From positions 1-13,528 of the forward strand of contig JAJBTS010000155.1 in assembly GCA_020860885.1 (NCBI GenBank): a DNA stretch of 13,528 bases, written 5' to 3'. A model generated the notes under the pieces. It saw nothing but the letters and a program-made list of their open reading frames with translations, had not been told where the DNA came from and did no database searches. This DNA is from Bacteroidales bacterium. Lineage in GTDB: Bacteria > Bacteroidota > Bacteroidia > Bacteroidales > Azobacteroidaceae. Shown here piece by piece: positions 1 to 5,475 of the stretch. A program made the translations under genes and the position numbers. Every line of letters starts with the position of its first letter. Positions within the stretch are counted from its first letter, which is position 1.

Positions 1-883
1 CTATTCTCCCATATCCCTCAATTTTCTCTTTACAAATCCTCTCTGTAATGTCCCTCAACAATTCTACTTTTGGAATCAGGGCATTAATATCGTCTTTTGT
101 AACCACAAAATGCGGATTATACCTCGCATCCACATAAGCTGCTTTCAGTAAAGTAAAAAGCCGTTTCTCTTCTGGCGTATCCTGCGGGAATACCGTTTTA
201 AGCTCATCCGAATACTTTTTTACTGAATTGGATAATTTAGAAAGATTATGCTGTTTATTGTTTCGTAAAGTAAAACTTAATCGGATAGCATAGTAGTAGT
301 TTTCACAGGCTTGATGTAAAAGGAAAGATGCTTCTTTATAATCTGTTTCTACATAATAAAATTTAGCACCTTTTAAAAAGTTATTTGCCCTTTGAAACTT
401 CTCATCAAAATACTCCTGTGCCTGTTCCTTTATCTCATCAAAATTCAGTTTTCTCCTTCGGGCCAATTTATATTTACTGTTATTGAAAAGGATAACACCT
501 TCTTCTTTTATCTGGGTATAAAAATATCTCCCTTCCTCTATGTATTTATTGAAAGTCTTGATATCATCATTAATGAATTGAACGGGAGTATCACGGTCAA
601 AGTCCTTACCAGCAAAAAAAATATCCTCCACATTATCTAGCACCGTTTCAGCTTTCTTCGGGTTAATTCCGCTTGTTATAACAAGGATATCGTAATCAGA
701 TATTTTGACGGTTGGTATTCCGCCATCTTCAACCCTTATTGCCCGCTTCACATAATTATCCCTTGCATAACTTCCATACAGAATAATATACTCCGTCTGC
801 GGTAATCGTTTCAACACCTCATCTCTCAAGAAATTAAGGTTTTCCTGTTTGTCTTTGGGTAGATATGCAATAGAATTTTTCAT
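1..883 (-). CDS. Nucleotidyltransferase-HEPN fusion protein (C-terminus cut by window edge)
   Basis: I translated this frame by hand: it is open from ATG at 883 to the left edge, giving 294 residues without a stop. An N-terminal MNT-type nucleotidyltransferase domain shows G37-S38 followed by S62-D63-x-D65, the usual nucleotide-binding and metal-binding signature. From about residue 150 a HEPN domain follows, with a helical core, an R207-x4-H212 pair of the kind HEPN ribonucleases use, and an ARY motif near 253-255. In two-gene MNT/HEPN toxin-antitoxin systems the MNT protein modifies and silences the HEPN nuclease; here both are in one chain. Whether this fused family is a toxin, a defence factor or a nucleotide-modifying enzyme is not known to me. 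No third acidic residue is obvious in the transferase domain (a PVQFIN stretch stands where it is expected). It is likely cargo of the mobile element. The domain call is good; the biological role is inference. Confidence 0.85.
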   Translation of the reverse strand, partial: MKNSIAYLPKDKQENLNFLRDEVLKRLPQTEYIILYGSYARDNYVKRAIRVEDGGIPTVKISDYDILVITSGINPKKAETVLDNVEDIFFAGKDFDRDTPVQFINDDIKTFNKYIEEGRYFYTQIKEEGVILFNNSKYKLARRRKLNFDEIKEQAQEYFDEKFQRANNFLKGAKFYYVETDYKEASFLLHQACENYYYAIRLSFTLRNNKQHNLSKLSNSVKKYSDELKTVFPQDTPEEKRLFTLLKAAYVDARYNPHFVVTKDDINALIPKVELLRDITERICKEKIEGYGRI

Positions 884-911
884 TGTCTTGATAAATAGAA
901 TCTTAAAAAGA

Positions 912-919
912 CAAAACTA
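912..919 (-). promoter_or_regulatory. Candidate -7 box for the nucleotidyltransferase-HEPN gene
   Basis: Read on the minus strand this is TAGTTTTG, matching the Bacteroidetes -7 consensus TAnnTTTG, 28 bp before the ATG at 883. No clear TTTG -33 box is seen at the usual spacing, so the call is moderate. Confidence 0.4.
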
Positions 920-938
920 CAAAAAAATCCCCGATTAG

Positions 939-970
939 TTTTAACGTTTTTACACGAAGTTGTATCTTTG
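939..970 (+). promoter_or_regulatory. Bacteroidetes-type promoter for the 134-residue gene
   Basis: A -7 box TATCTTTG at 963-970 matches TAnnTTTG and a TTTT at 939-942 sits 20 bp upstream in the -33 position. Transcription would begin near 977, leaving a leader of about 130 nt before the ATG at 1111. The promoter is divergent from that of the HEPN fusion gene. Confidence 0.55.
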
Positions 971-988
971 CCGCACGTTCCTGTTTTT

Positions 989-1020
989 ATTTGTTTTGTG
1001 CGTACTTCTACAAAACAAAT
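989..1020 (+). repeat. Perfect 11-bp inverted repeat in the leader of the 134-residue gene
   Basis: ATTTGTTTTGT at 989-999 is the exact reverse complement of ACAAAACAAAT at 1010-1020, with a 10-nt loop. It lies just after the predicted transcription start. It is AT-rich and has no following T-run, so it is not a classical terminator. It may be an operator or a 5' RNA structure affecting stability or translation; function is not shown by the sequence. Confidence 0.7.
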
Positions 1021-1110
1021 AAGCCGATATAACTACAGGTAATCAGTGAGTTATTTTATTATTTACAATTAGTCTGATCCGTATGGGTCGGGTAAAAAAG
1101 GAACGTATCT

Positions 1111-1515
1111 ATGGACAACAATCAAATAGTTCTTAACAAGGAAAATTATAGCTATCTGCTTCAACAAATAAGCACACTAATGAAGCTCACATTATCTGAA
1201 ATCAGGTACATATACGAAGCTTATCCTCAGTGCATAATGGATTATCATGAAAATAATGTTACAGAAAAATCAATAGAAATACGGTTTGATAAAGAAGAAG
1301 TTACGGTAACCTGTACCTTCAACCCGGAAGGAAACTGTAATATTATCTATCTTTTTGCAGACAAAAGAGAAACAATAGAAAGATTTATCGATCATCTGAA
1401 AGATAGTTTTGACTATGATTTTATAAAAAGCAGATGGGTAAAAAGAGAATATTATATAAAGATCAAAGAACTTACCTATTTACCGTATGATATTTACTTA
1501 ATGTTTTATTCTTAA
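1111..1515 (+). CDS. Hypothetical protein, 134 residues
   Basis: I do not recognise this protein. It is a soluble, charged alpha/beta-looking chain with no signal peptide or membrane segment. The N-terminal 45 residues are probably helical (YSYLLQQISTLMKLTLSEIRYIYEAYPQ region), the middle 55-85 alternates like beta strands, and the C-terminus is rich in Tyr and Lys. It has two Cys in the middle section (C68, C76) but no CxxC motif. It is the only plus-strand gene in the left 4.6 kb, has its own promoter with a long leader, and is closed by a strong hairpin just after the stop. Its place between the HEPN fusion gene and the mobilization operon suggests cargo or a regulator of the element, but no function can be assigned. 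Coding is supported by the promoter, the terminator fit and lack of a competing frame. Confidence 0.7.
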   Translation: MDNNQIVLNKENYSYLLQQISTLMKLTLSEIRYIYEAYPQCIMDYHENNVTEKSIEIRFDKEEVTVTCTFNPEGNCNIIYLFADKRETIERFIDHLKDSFDYDFIKSRWVKREYYIKIKELTYLPYDIYLMFYS

Positions 1516-1531
1516 GTTTCTAATCTCTATG

Positions 1532-1556
1532 AAATACCCGACAAAGTCGGGTATTT
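1532..1556. terminator. Bidirectional terminator hairpin
   Basis: An 11-bp perfect stem, AAATACCCGAC (1532-1542) and GTCGGGTATTT (1546-1556), closes on a 3-nt AAA loop. It sits between the convergent ends of the 134-residue gene (stop at 1515) and the mobilization operon (stop at 1582), with A/T-rich outer arms on both sides, so it can serve both strands. Confidence 0.75.
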
Positions 1557-1581
1557 TCCCGTCTTTGGATATTAATGTTAC

Positions 1582-2139
1582 TTATTTCTCCTCCGTCTGT
1601 ATTTCTTTTACTGAAATACTCTGTTTATAATACTCATTATTCAAAAGCGCATAGTCATTCTGCTGTTTAATGCAGAACAGCGTGAGGGTAAGCACCAGAA
1701 AAACGAGTATAGCAATCACTAGAGATGATTTCCTAATCTGGAAAAATCGAAAATTAAAATATTCCCGATTGTCTTTCACTTGTGTTTCCAAGAGCCCTGA
1801 TCGATGTCCGCTACCGTTTTCTGCTTGCAGTTCAGAGGTTTCTCTTTGTTGTTTTCGGATTCGGGCAACTATATTGAAAATCTTTCTGATATTTTCATCT
1901 ATCATTTTCACATTTTGTTCGTTTGCCTTGAAATTAACGTCGCTGTGCATACCAAGTAATTTAGCATGCTCTTTGATCTCATTGATTATTTCATTTTTTA
2001 TACTAATAGAATCAGATGTATTACCTATCTGATCACTGCTTGAAACCTGCGATTTTTGCTTAATCGATAGGCTGTTAAGCTGCTGGCTTATCTCCGAAAG
2101 TTTTTCCCAAAGGGCATCGTTTGATACTGAATTTGCCAT
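1582..2139 (-). CDS. Third gene of mobilization operon: coiled-coil protein with one transmembrane segment
   Basis: This 185-residue protein has a hydrophilic N-terminal part (1-135) with heptad-like helical stretches around 10-30, 50-65 and 75-105, then one strongly hydrophobic segment at about 138-157, then a short charged tail. There is no signal peptide, so the bulk probably lies in the cytoplasm, tethered to the inner membrane by the C-terminal anchor. It starts 43 bp after the relaxase stop codon on the same strand and ends before the shared terminator, so it is the last gene of the mobC-relaxase operon. Bacteroides mobilization regions often carry a third gene besides the MobC-like and relaxase genes; a plausible job is to bring the relaxosome to the membrane or coupling protein of a helper. 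That role is inferred from position and architecture, not from a recognised domain. Confidence 0.75.
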   Translation of the reverse strand: MANSVSNDALWEKLSEISQQLNSLSIKQKSQVSSSDQIGNTSDSISIKNEIINEIKEHAKLLGMHSDVNFKANEQNVKMIDENIRKIFNIVARIRKQQRETSELQAENGSGHRSGLLETQVKDNREYFNFRFFQIRKSSLVIAILVFLVLTLTLFCIKQQNDYALLNNEYYKQSISVKEIQTEEK

Positions 2140-2182
2140 AATTATTCTGTTTTATGTTGATAAAATTATTCCTGTTTCTTTA

Positions 2183-3139
2183 TTACGAAGGGCTGAAACC
2201 CCTGTGCTTTTTTGGTTTCTTTTTCTTCCGGTTAAACGCCTGTTGCCGTAGAAATTCTATCTCATCCGCATCACTGCCGGTTGAGGGTTGTATGCTCAAT
2301 ACACTGCCTAATCCCGAAGCAATATCCATAATTGCAGAGGAAAGATTCCCGGCGGGATTGGCTGTAGCCTGTCCTTTCGGAATGACTGTTTGATGTTGTT
2401 TTTGTTCCTGGATTGCGTTATAACCTAAAGTGGTATCTAATTTGGAATAGCTGAACTTCCTGTCTACGTCTGAACCCTTGAATGAATGCTCCCCTTTCTT
2501 AAACGATACGCCCTGTACCTCATCGGTCTGCCCTTTGTATTTGTATTCAATGGATATACCTTGTCTATTAAGAGCCTGCTCAAACTGTTGCCAGTTTTTT
2601 GCTTTAGGTAGTATGTTTTTTATAGCATGGTAGATTTCATACTTGGTCTGTTCTGCTCCTTTCAACTTCTCGACATTAACCTTATCTTTGCCCTTGCCGT
2701 AAGTGAGGTTATATTTATCCTTTAACTTCTTGCAGATTTTCTCGTTTCGGTAGCGGTCTTTCTTGTCAGATATGGTCTTGCCGTCATAATCCACCCGGTT
2801 GAACACAATATGGCAGTGCGAATGGCTTGTGTTGCTGTGGCGTACGATGAGGTATTGGGTGTTCTTGATTCCCATTTCCTGCATATACTCTTTGGCTAAC
2901 TGCTCCATGAAGTGGTCTGTCATTCGCTCTTTATCTTCAGGAGAGAACGAAAGCGGAATATGCCCGACGCATTTCGAGAGTTTCGGATTGAGCAGACTTT
3001 GCATATAAAAGCTGTTAATTATGGATTTTGTATCTGCTTCCAGTACACCTTCGCTTGCCAAAATCTGCGCTTTTTCGTTATCCAAAACGTAAGAAACACA
3101 CCCTTTAAAGCTTCTTCCTTTTACTATTTTTCCAATCAT
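2183..3139 (-). CDS. mobB: Relaxase/mobilization nuclease (MobA/VirD2-like)
   Basis: This 318-residue protein nicks DNA at oriT and carries the transferred strand into the recipient. The N-terminus has the family's GCVSYVL segment, with Y17 as the candidate nucleophile. The metal-binding histidine cluster follows: H101, then H106, H108 and H110 in a HSNTSHSHCHIVFNRVDYDG stretch, typical of Bacteroides mobilization relaxases. After the catalytic domain (to about residue 150) comes a lysine-rich linker and a basic C-terminus ending in a KKKKPKKHRGF tail. Its start overlaps the end of the MobC-like gene by 35 bp, indicating translational coupling. Length is on the short side but normal for mobilizable transposons and small plasmids of Bacteroides. 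The symbol follows common usage for the second mobilization gene; naming differs between elements (mob, mbp, bmg, btg), so treat it as approximate. Confidence 0.9.
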   Translation of the reverse strand: MIGKIVKGRSFKGCVSYVLDNEKAQILASEGVLEADTKSIINSFYMQSLLNPKLSKCVGHIPLSFSPEDKERMTDHFMEQLAKEYMQEMGIKNTQYLIVRHSNTSHSHCHIVFNRVDYDGKTISDKKDRYRNEKICKKLKDKYNLTYGKGKDKVNVEKLKGAEQTKYEIYHAIKNILPKAKNWQQFEQALNRQGISIEYKYKGQTDEVQGVSFKKGEHSFKGSDVDRKFSYSKLDTTLGYNAIQEQKQHQTVIPKGQATANPAGNLSSAIMDIASGLGSVLSIQPSTGSDADEIEFLRQQAFNRKKKKPKKHRGFSPS

Positions 3140-3503
3140 CCGATAGTTTATTTATAATATTTTGTATCTGATTGAATAGATTTTGAGCTTCGTTTTCGAG
3201 CCGTTTCGCACTCAAAAATCTGGCTGTTTTTGTGAGTTGATTGAGGTTGTTTCCCGTATTGGAAAGATTGCGAAGCAACTCCAACTCTTCTTTTTTTAGT
3301 GGTTCTTTAATTACTCCGTTTAGAATCGCATCATGACAATAAATACTAATGGGAAGCTTGGCTTTGGTTGCCCTGTGCCTAATGGCGTAGAGTTCCGGCT
3401 CGGAAAAACAGACGCCAATGGTCTTGCTCTTCCGGCTAACGGAACTCTTCTTGGGTCGTCCGCCTTTCTTCCTGTTATCTTTATTGTCTTCTTTTAAAAT
3501 CAT
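3105..3503 (-). CDS. mobC: MobC-like mobilization accessory protein
   Basis: This 132-residue basic protein fits the MobC/relaxosome accessory family. The N-terminus is a Lys/Arg-rich tail with a GGRPKK motif, followed by a ribbon-helix-helix-like region (about 28-60) expected to bind oriT. The C-terminal half contains the family hallmark TGNNLNQL (about 87-94) and amphipathic helices for contact with the relaxase. It is the first gene of the mobilization operon; the relaxase start lies 35 bp inside its 3' end. The inverted-repeat-rich DNA just upstream is the natural binding target. Accessory proteins of this kind bend or melt oriT and often repress their own promoter. The family call is confident; the symbol is generic. 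Confidence 0.85.
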   Translation of the reverse strand: MILKEDNKDNRKKGGRPKKSSVSRKSKTIGVCFSEPELYAIRHRATKAKLPISIYCHDAILNGVIKEPLKKEELELLRNLSNTGNNLNQLTKTARFLSAKRLENEAQNLFNQIQNIINKLSDDWKNSKRKKL

Positions 3504-3614
3504 TTATTCCGTAATCTTCATTAAAACTGCGACCACCGGGAGTGGTTTTTCTCTTAAGGCGATAGCCGTAAATTGCGACTATCAGGAGCAATTCCCCTTT
3601 GGCTGTCAAGTCAA

Positions 3615-3652
3615 AGCGAGGGGTTTTCATGCAATGAAAACATAACCTCGCT
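3615..3652. repeat. Two-part inverted repeat in the candidate oriT
   Basis: AGCGAGG (3615-3621) pairs with CCTCGCT (3646-3652), and inside it GTTTTCAT (3623-3630) pairs with ATGAAAAC (3634-3641) over a 3-nt GCA loop. A single G opposes ATAA between the two stems. There is no T-run on either side, so it is a protein-binding or single-strand-forming structure rather than a terminator. Confidence 0.7.
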
Positions 3653-3662
3653 CCTCTAAAAC

Positions 3663-3676
3663 GAACGCAGGCGTTC
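3663..3676. repeat. Short GC-rich hairpin, candidate oriT
   Basis: GAACGC and GCGTTC are separated by two bases. It is the most GC-rich palindrome of the spacer and lies between the large stem-loop and the end of the DUF3408-like gene. A role as a weak terminator for that gene or as part of oriT is possible. Confidence 0.45.
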
Positions 3677-3707
3677 CTTTTATCGGTAGGTCATAAACTA
3701 AACAGAC

Positions 3708-4082
3708 CTATTCTTCCTCGGAATCGTTATCCTCGCAAGATTCCGCTTCTTCCTTCTCAAGCGGATAATCATCATCCGATAATTCTTCCATTCTAGAGTG
3801 TCTTATAAGTTTTAACCACTCCATAAATTCCTTGGCATCCTCTGCATGGGCATTGTTCAAAAGCTCCCTGTATGTTTCAATATGGCGGCAAATGATTGCA
3901 TCTGCCAGAGAAGATGTGGTTGTGTGATGTTTGCACTTAAATAGCTGGGCAATACTTCTCAGATTACAATGTGCTCCAGGACTGATATACACGGCAGACC
4001 GTCCCCTTATTCTTTTCTCCCGGCAATAGATCTCTACGTACTCCTCAATTGAAATCTGTTTTTGTTTCTTTTTTGAACTCAT
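3708..4082 (-). CDS. DUF3408-like small DNA-binding protein
   Basis: This 124-residue protein has a basic start (SSKKKQKQ), a middle region at about 29-76 with the pattern VYIS-x4-H-x2-L-x2-I, then a TSSLADAIICRHIETYRELL helix, resembling DUF3408 proteins found beside mobilization and conjugation genes of Bacteroides. That region reads like a ribbon-helix-helix fold. The last 30 residues are strongly acidic (EELSDDDYPLEKEEAESCEDNDSEEE region), unlike the basic head. It is transcribed toward the candidate oriT and the mobilization operon, 204 bp ahead of the MobC-like gene, so it may share a transcript with it. A role in DNA processing for transfer or in regulation is inferred from family context. 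The family assignment rests on pattern similarity and is moderate. Confidence 0.65.
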   Translation of the reverse strand: MSSKKKQKQISIEEYVEIYCREKRIRGRSAVYISPGAHCNLRSIAQLFKCKHHTTTSSLADAIICRHIETYRELLNNAHAEDAKEFMEWLKLIRHSRMEELSDDDYPLEKEEAESCEDNDSEEE

Positions 4083-4115
4083 TTTCTGAATAATTTAATT
4101 GTTAACTGTTTATCC

Positions 4116-4147
4116 CTGTACCGCATTCAATATTGAGTCAGGTACAG
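4116..4147. repeat. Inverted repeat CTGTACC-N18-GGTACAG, candidate operator
   Basis: Arms CTGTACC (4116-4122) and GGTACAG (4141-4147) are perfect complements over an 18-bp spacer, which itself contains the palindrome TCAATATTGA (4127-4136). The site lies 34 bp before the start codon of the DUF3408-like gene, a typical position for a repressor site. Closely similar arms occur upstream of the integrase gene at 7337-7368. Confidence 0.55.
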
Positions 4148-4451
4148 AACTCATTTATTATCTCTGCATTGACTCTAATACAGGTTCTCGTATAATCATC
4201 AGTTTTTATGTCTGTTAATATTTCAGCACTGAACTTATTATCTCATCCTGTTTTGAAGTCAATTCTGAAACAAATAAAGAGTTAATATTTGACTTATAAT
4301 GCTTTACGGTTTTTGTTGCTATGCCTTGCAACAACTTTCTACTGTGGCTGTTGGTAAACGGTTCAAATTGCACTGATTTGAGGATAATAGGATAAGAGCA
4401 TGCAATTTATAGATATGTTGCTGTTTTTTCATTGGGATTTTTAGTCTAGGG

Positions 4452-4481
4452 TAGACAAATCATGCCTAAACCTAGACAAAT
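4452..4481 (+). repeat. Direct repeat pair TAGACAAAT, 21-bp period
   Basis: TAGACAAAT occurs at 4452-4460 and again at 4473-4481, exactly 21 bp apart, which places both copies on the same face of the helix. It lies upstream of the helix-turn-helix pair and is probably a binding site for a cooperative DNA-binding protein. Confidence 0.5.
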
Positions 4482-4565
4482 ATCGACAGACGGTTTCCGC
4501 TCCATTGAAGTATCATTTTTTCTGTTTTACTTCGTAGAAAAAGAGATAAATTCCAGGACTTCGAA

Positions 4566-4599
4566 GCCACAAGCTTCCAATTAGGTGCCACAGGCTTCC
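4566..4599 (+). repeat. Direct repeat pair GCCACARGCTTCC, 21-bp period
   Basis: GCCACAAGCTTCC (4566-4578) and GCCACAGGCTTCC (4587-4599) differ at one base and are 21 bp apart. They lie about 40-70 bp before the -7 box of the helix-turn-helix operon, a good position for an activator or autoregulator. Confidence 0.55.
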
Positions 4600-4638
4600 G
4601 CCTCATTTAAAGTCTGAATTTTATACACATTGATGGTA

Positions 4639-4646
4639 TATATTTG
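4639..4646 (+). promoter_or_regulatory. -7 box of the helix-turn-helix operon
   Basis: TATATTTG matches TAnnTTTG exactly, 38 bp before the ATG at 4685. The -33 position has only a weak TCTG at about 22 bp spacing, consistent with a promoter that needs an activator. Confidence 0.55.
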
Positions 4647-4684
4647 AGGTAAAATAGAATTTATAAAAACTTAAAATACAACTT

Positions 4685-5002
4685 ATGAAAATTATCAGTA
4701 TTGAAGCTCAAACGTTTGAGGCAATGATAGAGAAGTTTAATGCATTTACACGAAAGGTAGATAGCATTTGTGAAAAGCATGGTGATAAGGCTTTACAAAA
4801 ATGGATGGATAATCAGGATGTATGTGTGATTTTGAATATATCCAAACGATCACTACAAACTTATCGGGATAATGGAACACTGCCTTACACACAAATTGGG
4901 CACAAAATGTATTATAAACCCGAAGATATTGAGAAGATGATGCCTTTCATTGCTGAAAGGGAAAAAGATAAACAAATTAAAAGAAAGGAGAAAAATAGAT
5001 GA
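4685..5002 (+). CDS. Helix-turn-helix (MerR/excisionase-like) protein 1
   Basis: This 105-residue protein has a helical N-terminal part (1-40) and a winged helix-turn-helix of the helix_turn_helix_17/excisionase type at about 41-86: a DVCVILNISKRSLQTYRDNG recognition segment, then the wing LPYTQIGHKMYYKPEDIEKMM. The tail is very basic. Such proteins in Bacteroides mobile elements act as excisionases or as transcription regulators. Its stop codon TGA overlaps an ATG (ATGA at 4999-5002) that is the likely original start of the next gene, so the two would be translationally coupled. It is a diverged paralogue of that next gene. Whether it helps excision or controls the nearby int or mob operons is inference. 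Confidence 0.85.
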   Translation: MKIISIEAQTFEAMIEKFNAFTRKVDSICEKHGDKALQKWMDNQDVCVILNISKRSLQTYRDNGTLPYTQIGHKMYYKPEDIEKMMPFIAEREKDKQIKRKEKNR

Positions 5003-5085
5003 ATGAGAATGATTTAATTACTAAAGACCATGAATGTGTGGTTTCGTTTTTTTTGCTCATTGGAGCGAATGCTGGACGGTATTGA
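4999..5085 (+). other. Displaced N-terminal reading frame of helix-turn-helix protein 2
   Basis: An ATG at 4999, overlapping the previous stop as ATGA, opens a frame reading MNENDLITKDHECVVSFF before the T8 run at 5047-5054 and then stopping at 5083-5085. Removing one T joins it in frame to the SLERMLDGIENM body of the next gene, giving a 99-residue protein. It is thus probably the true start, now out of frame, or rejoined by slippage. Confidence 0.55.
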
Positions 5086-5299
5086 GAATATGACAAAGAA
5101 TTATCGCCCGACATTGGGAGGAGAACGCTTCCTAACGGATAAAGAAGTATCGGAAAGGCTCAAGCTTAGCCGTCGTGTCCTTCAGGATTACCGGAATGAA
5201 GGGAGAGTCCCTTATTGTAAACTTGGCGGGAAAATTCTCTACCGAGAGTCGGATATACAAAAACTGCTGGATGAGGGCTATCGGGATGCCTGGAAATAA
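5030..5299 (+). CDS. Helix-turn-helix (excisionase-like) protein 2
   Basis: As it stands the open frame codes for 89 residues. A helix-turn-helix with wing spans about 33-82: FLTDKEVSERLKLSRRVLQD, then YRNEGRVPYCKLGGKILYRE and SDIQKLL. It aligns closely with the preceding protein over this stretch (shared L/V, S-x-R-x-LQxYR-x-x-G and LPY/VPY wing), so the two are tandem paralogues. The first residues from the ATG at 5030 (NVWFRFF) look unnatural; the neighbouring frame from ATG 4999 supplies a better N-terminus if one T of an eight-T run is removed. Internal ATGs at 5069 and 5090 are alternative starts if the frameshift is real. The DNA-binding domain itself is intact. A regulatory or excision role is inferred from family and position. 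Confidence 0.75.
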   Translation: MNVWFRFFCSLERMLDGIENMTKNYRPTLGGERFLTDKEVSERLKLSRRVLQDYRNEGRVPYCKLGGKILYRESDIQKLLDEGYRDAWK

Positions 5300-5347
5300 T
5301 ATCCAACCTTGAATATTTTTTCCTTTTTTTCTGATAAACCACTCTTC

Positions 5348-5465
5348 GACAGGAGATAAGAAATAAAGCAAGCCTTTCCTGAAATTTACTCTTTTCTGAA
5401 AGAAAAGGAAGAAATTTTGGAGAAACCCTTCAGGGCTTGGGCTTGATGTTTTCTTGTCTCCTGTC
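5348..5465. repeat. 118-bp imperfect palindrome between convergent genes
   Basis: GACAGGAGATAAGAA (5348-5362) and TTCTTGTCTCCTGTC (5451-5465) match as inverted repeats at 14 of 15 positions, and pairing continues inward in a looser way (AAGCAAGCC against GGGCTTGGGCTT; CCTGAA against TTCAGG). A separate perfect hairpin, CTTTTCT/AGAAAAG with a 3-nt loop, sits inside at 5391-5407. It lies between the end of the helix-turn-helix operon (5299) and the end of the ORF6N gene (5476). It may terminate both transcripts, encode a structured RNA, or be a small palindromic insertion. Confidence 0.65.
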
Positions 5466-5475
5466 ATTTTTGTGT

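Larger units (their letters stand above)
3504..3707. other. Candidate origin of transfer (oriT) region
   Basis: About 200 bp lie between the MobC-like gene and the DUF3408-like gene with no gene but several inverted repeats: ACCAC/GTGGT near 3532-3546, a two-part stem at 3615-3652, GAACGC/GCGTTC at 3663-3676, and TAGGTC/GACCTA at 3687-3710. Origins of transfer in Bacteroides mobilizable elements usually lie directly upstream of the mobilization genes and hold such repeats. The nick site itself cannot be recognised from sequence alone. Confidence 0.55.
4083..4684. promoter_or_regulatory. Gene-free 600-bp regulatory tract between divergent genes
   Basis: No convincing gene is seen here. It separates the leftward DUF3408-like gene from the rightward helix-turn-helix pair. 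It holds an inverted repeat at 4116-4147, a TTCAG/CTGAA palindrome near 4222-4233, AAGTCAA/TTGACTT arms at 4256-4262 and 4289-4295, two copies of GTTAATATTT near 4214 and 4281, a GTTGC/GCAAC hairpin near 4315-4332, and two pairs of 21-bp-period direct repeats. This density suggests several protein-binding sites. It could also include an origin or excision site. Confidence 0.5.

Noticed and set aside
392..640. Plus-strand open frame of 82 codons
   Set aside because: It is antisense to the nucleotidyltransferase-HEPN gene, whose motifs are clear on the other strand.
962..971. GTATCTTTGC, matching the CTnDOT-type att core GTANNTTTGC
   Set aside because: The same bases are a -7 promoter box (TAnnTTTG), and no matching core is found beside the integrase, so a promoter explains it better. 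The match at 12231-12240 (minus strand) is likewise explained by the parC promoter.
4083..4684. A hidden small gene in the 600-bp tract
   Set aside because: Frames are short and broken on both strands and lack family features; repeats and promoter signals explain the tract better.
5132..5467. Minus-strand open frame of 111 codons
   Set aside because: It is antisense to the helix-turn-helix gene and runs through the palindrome; the protein has no recognisable features.
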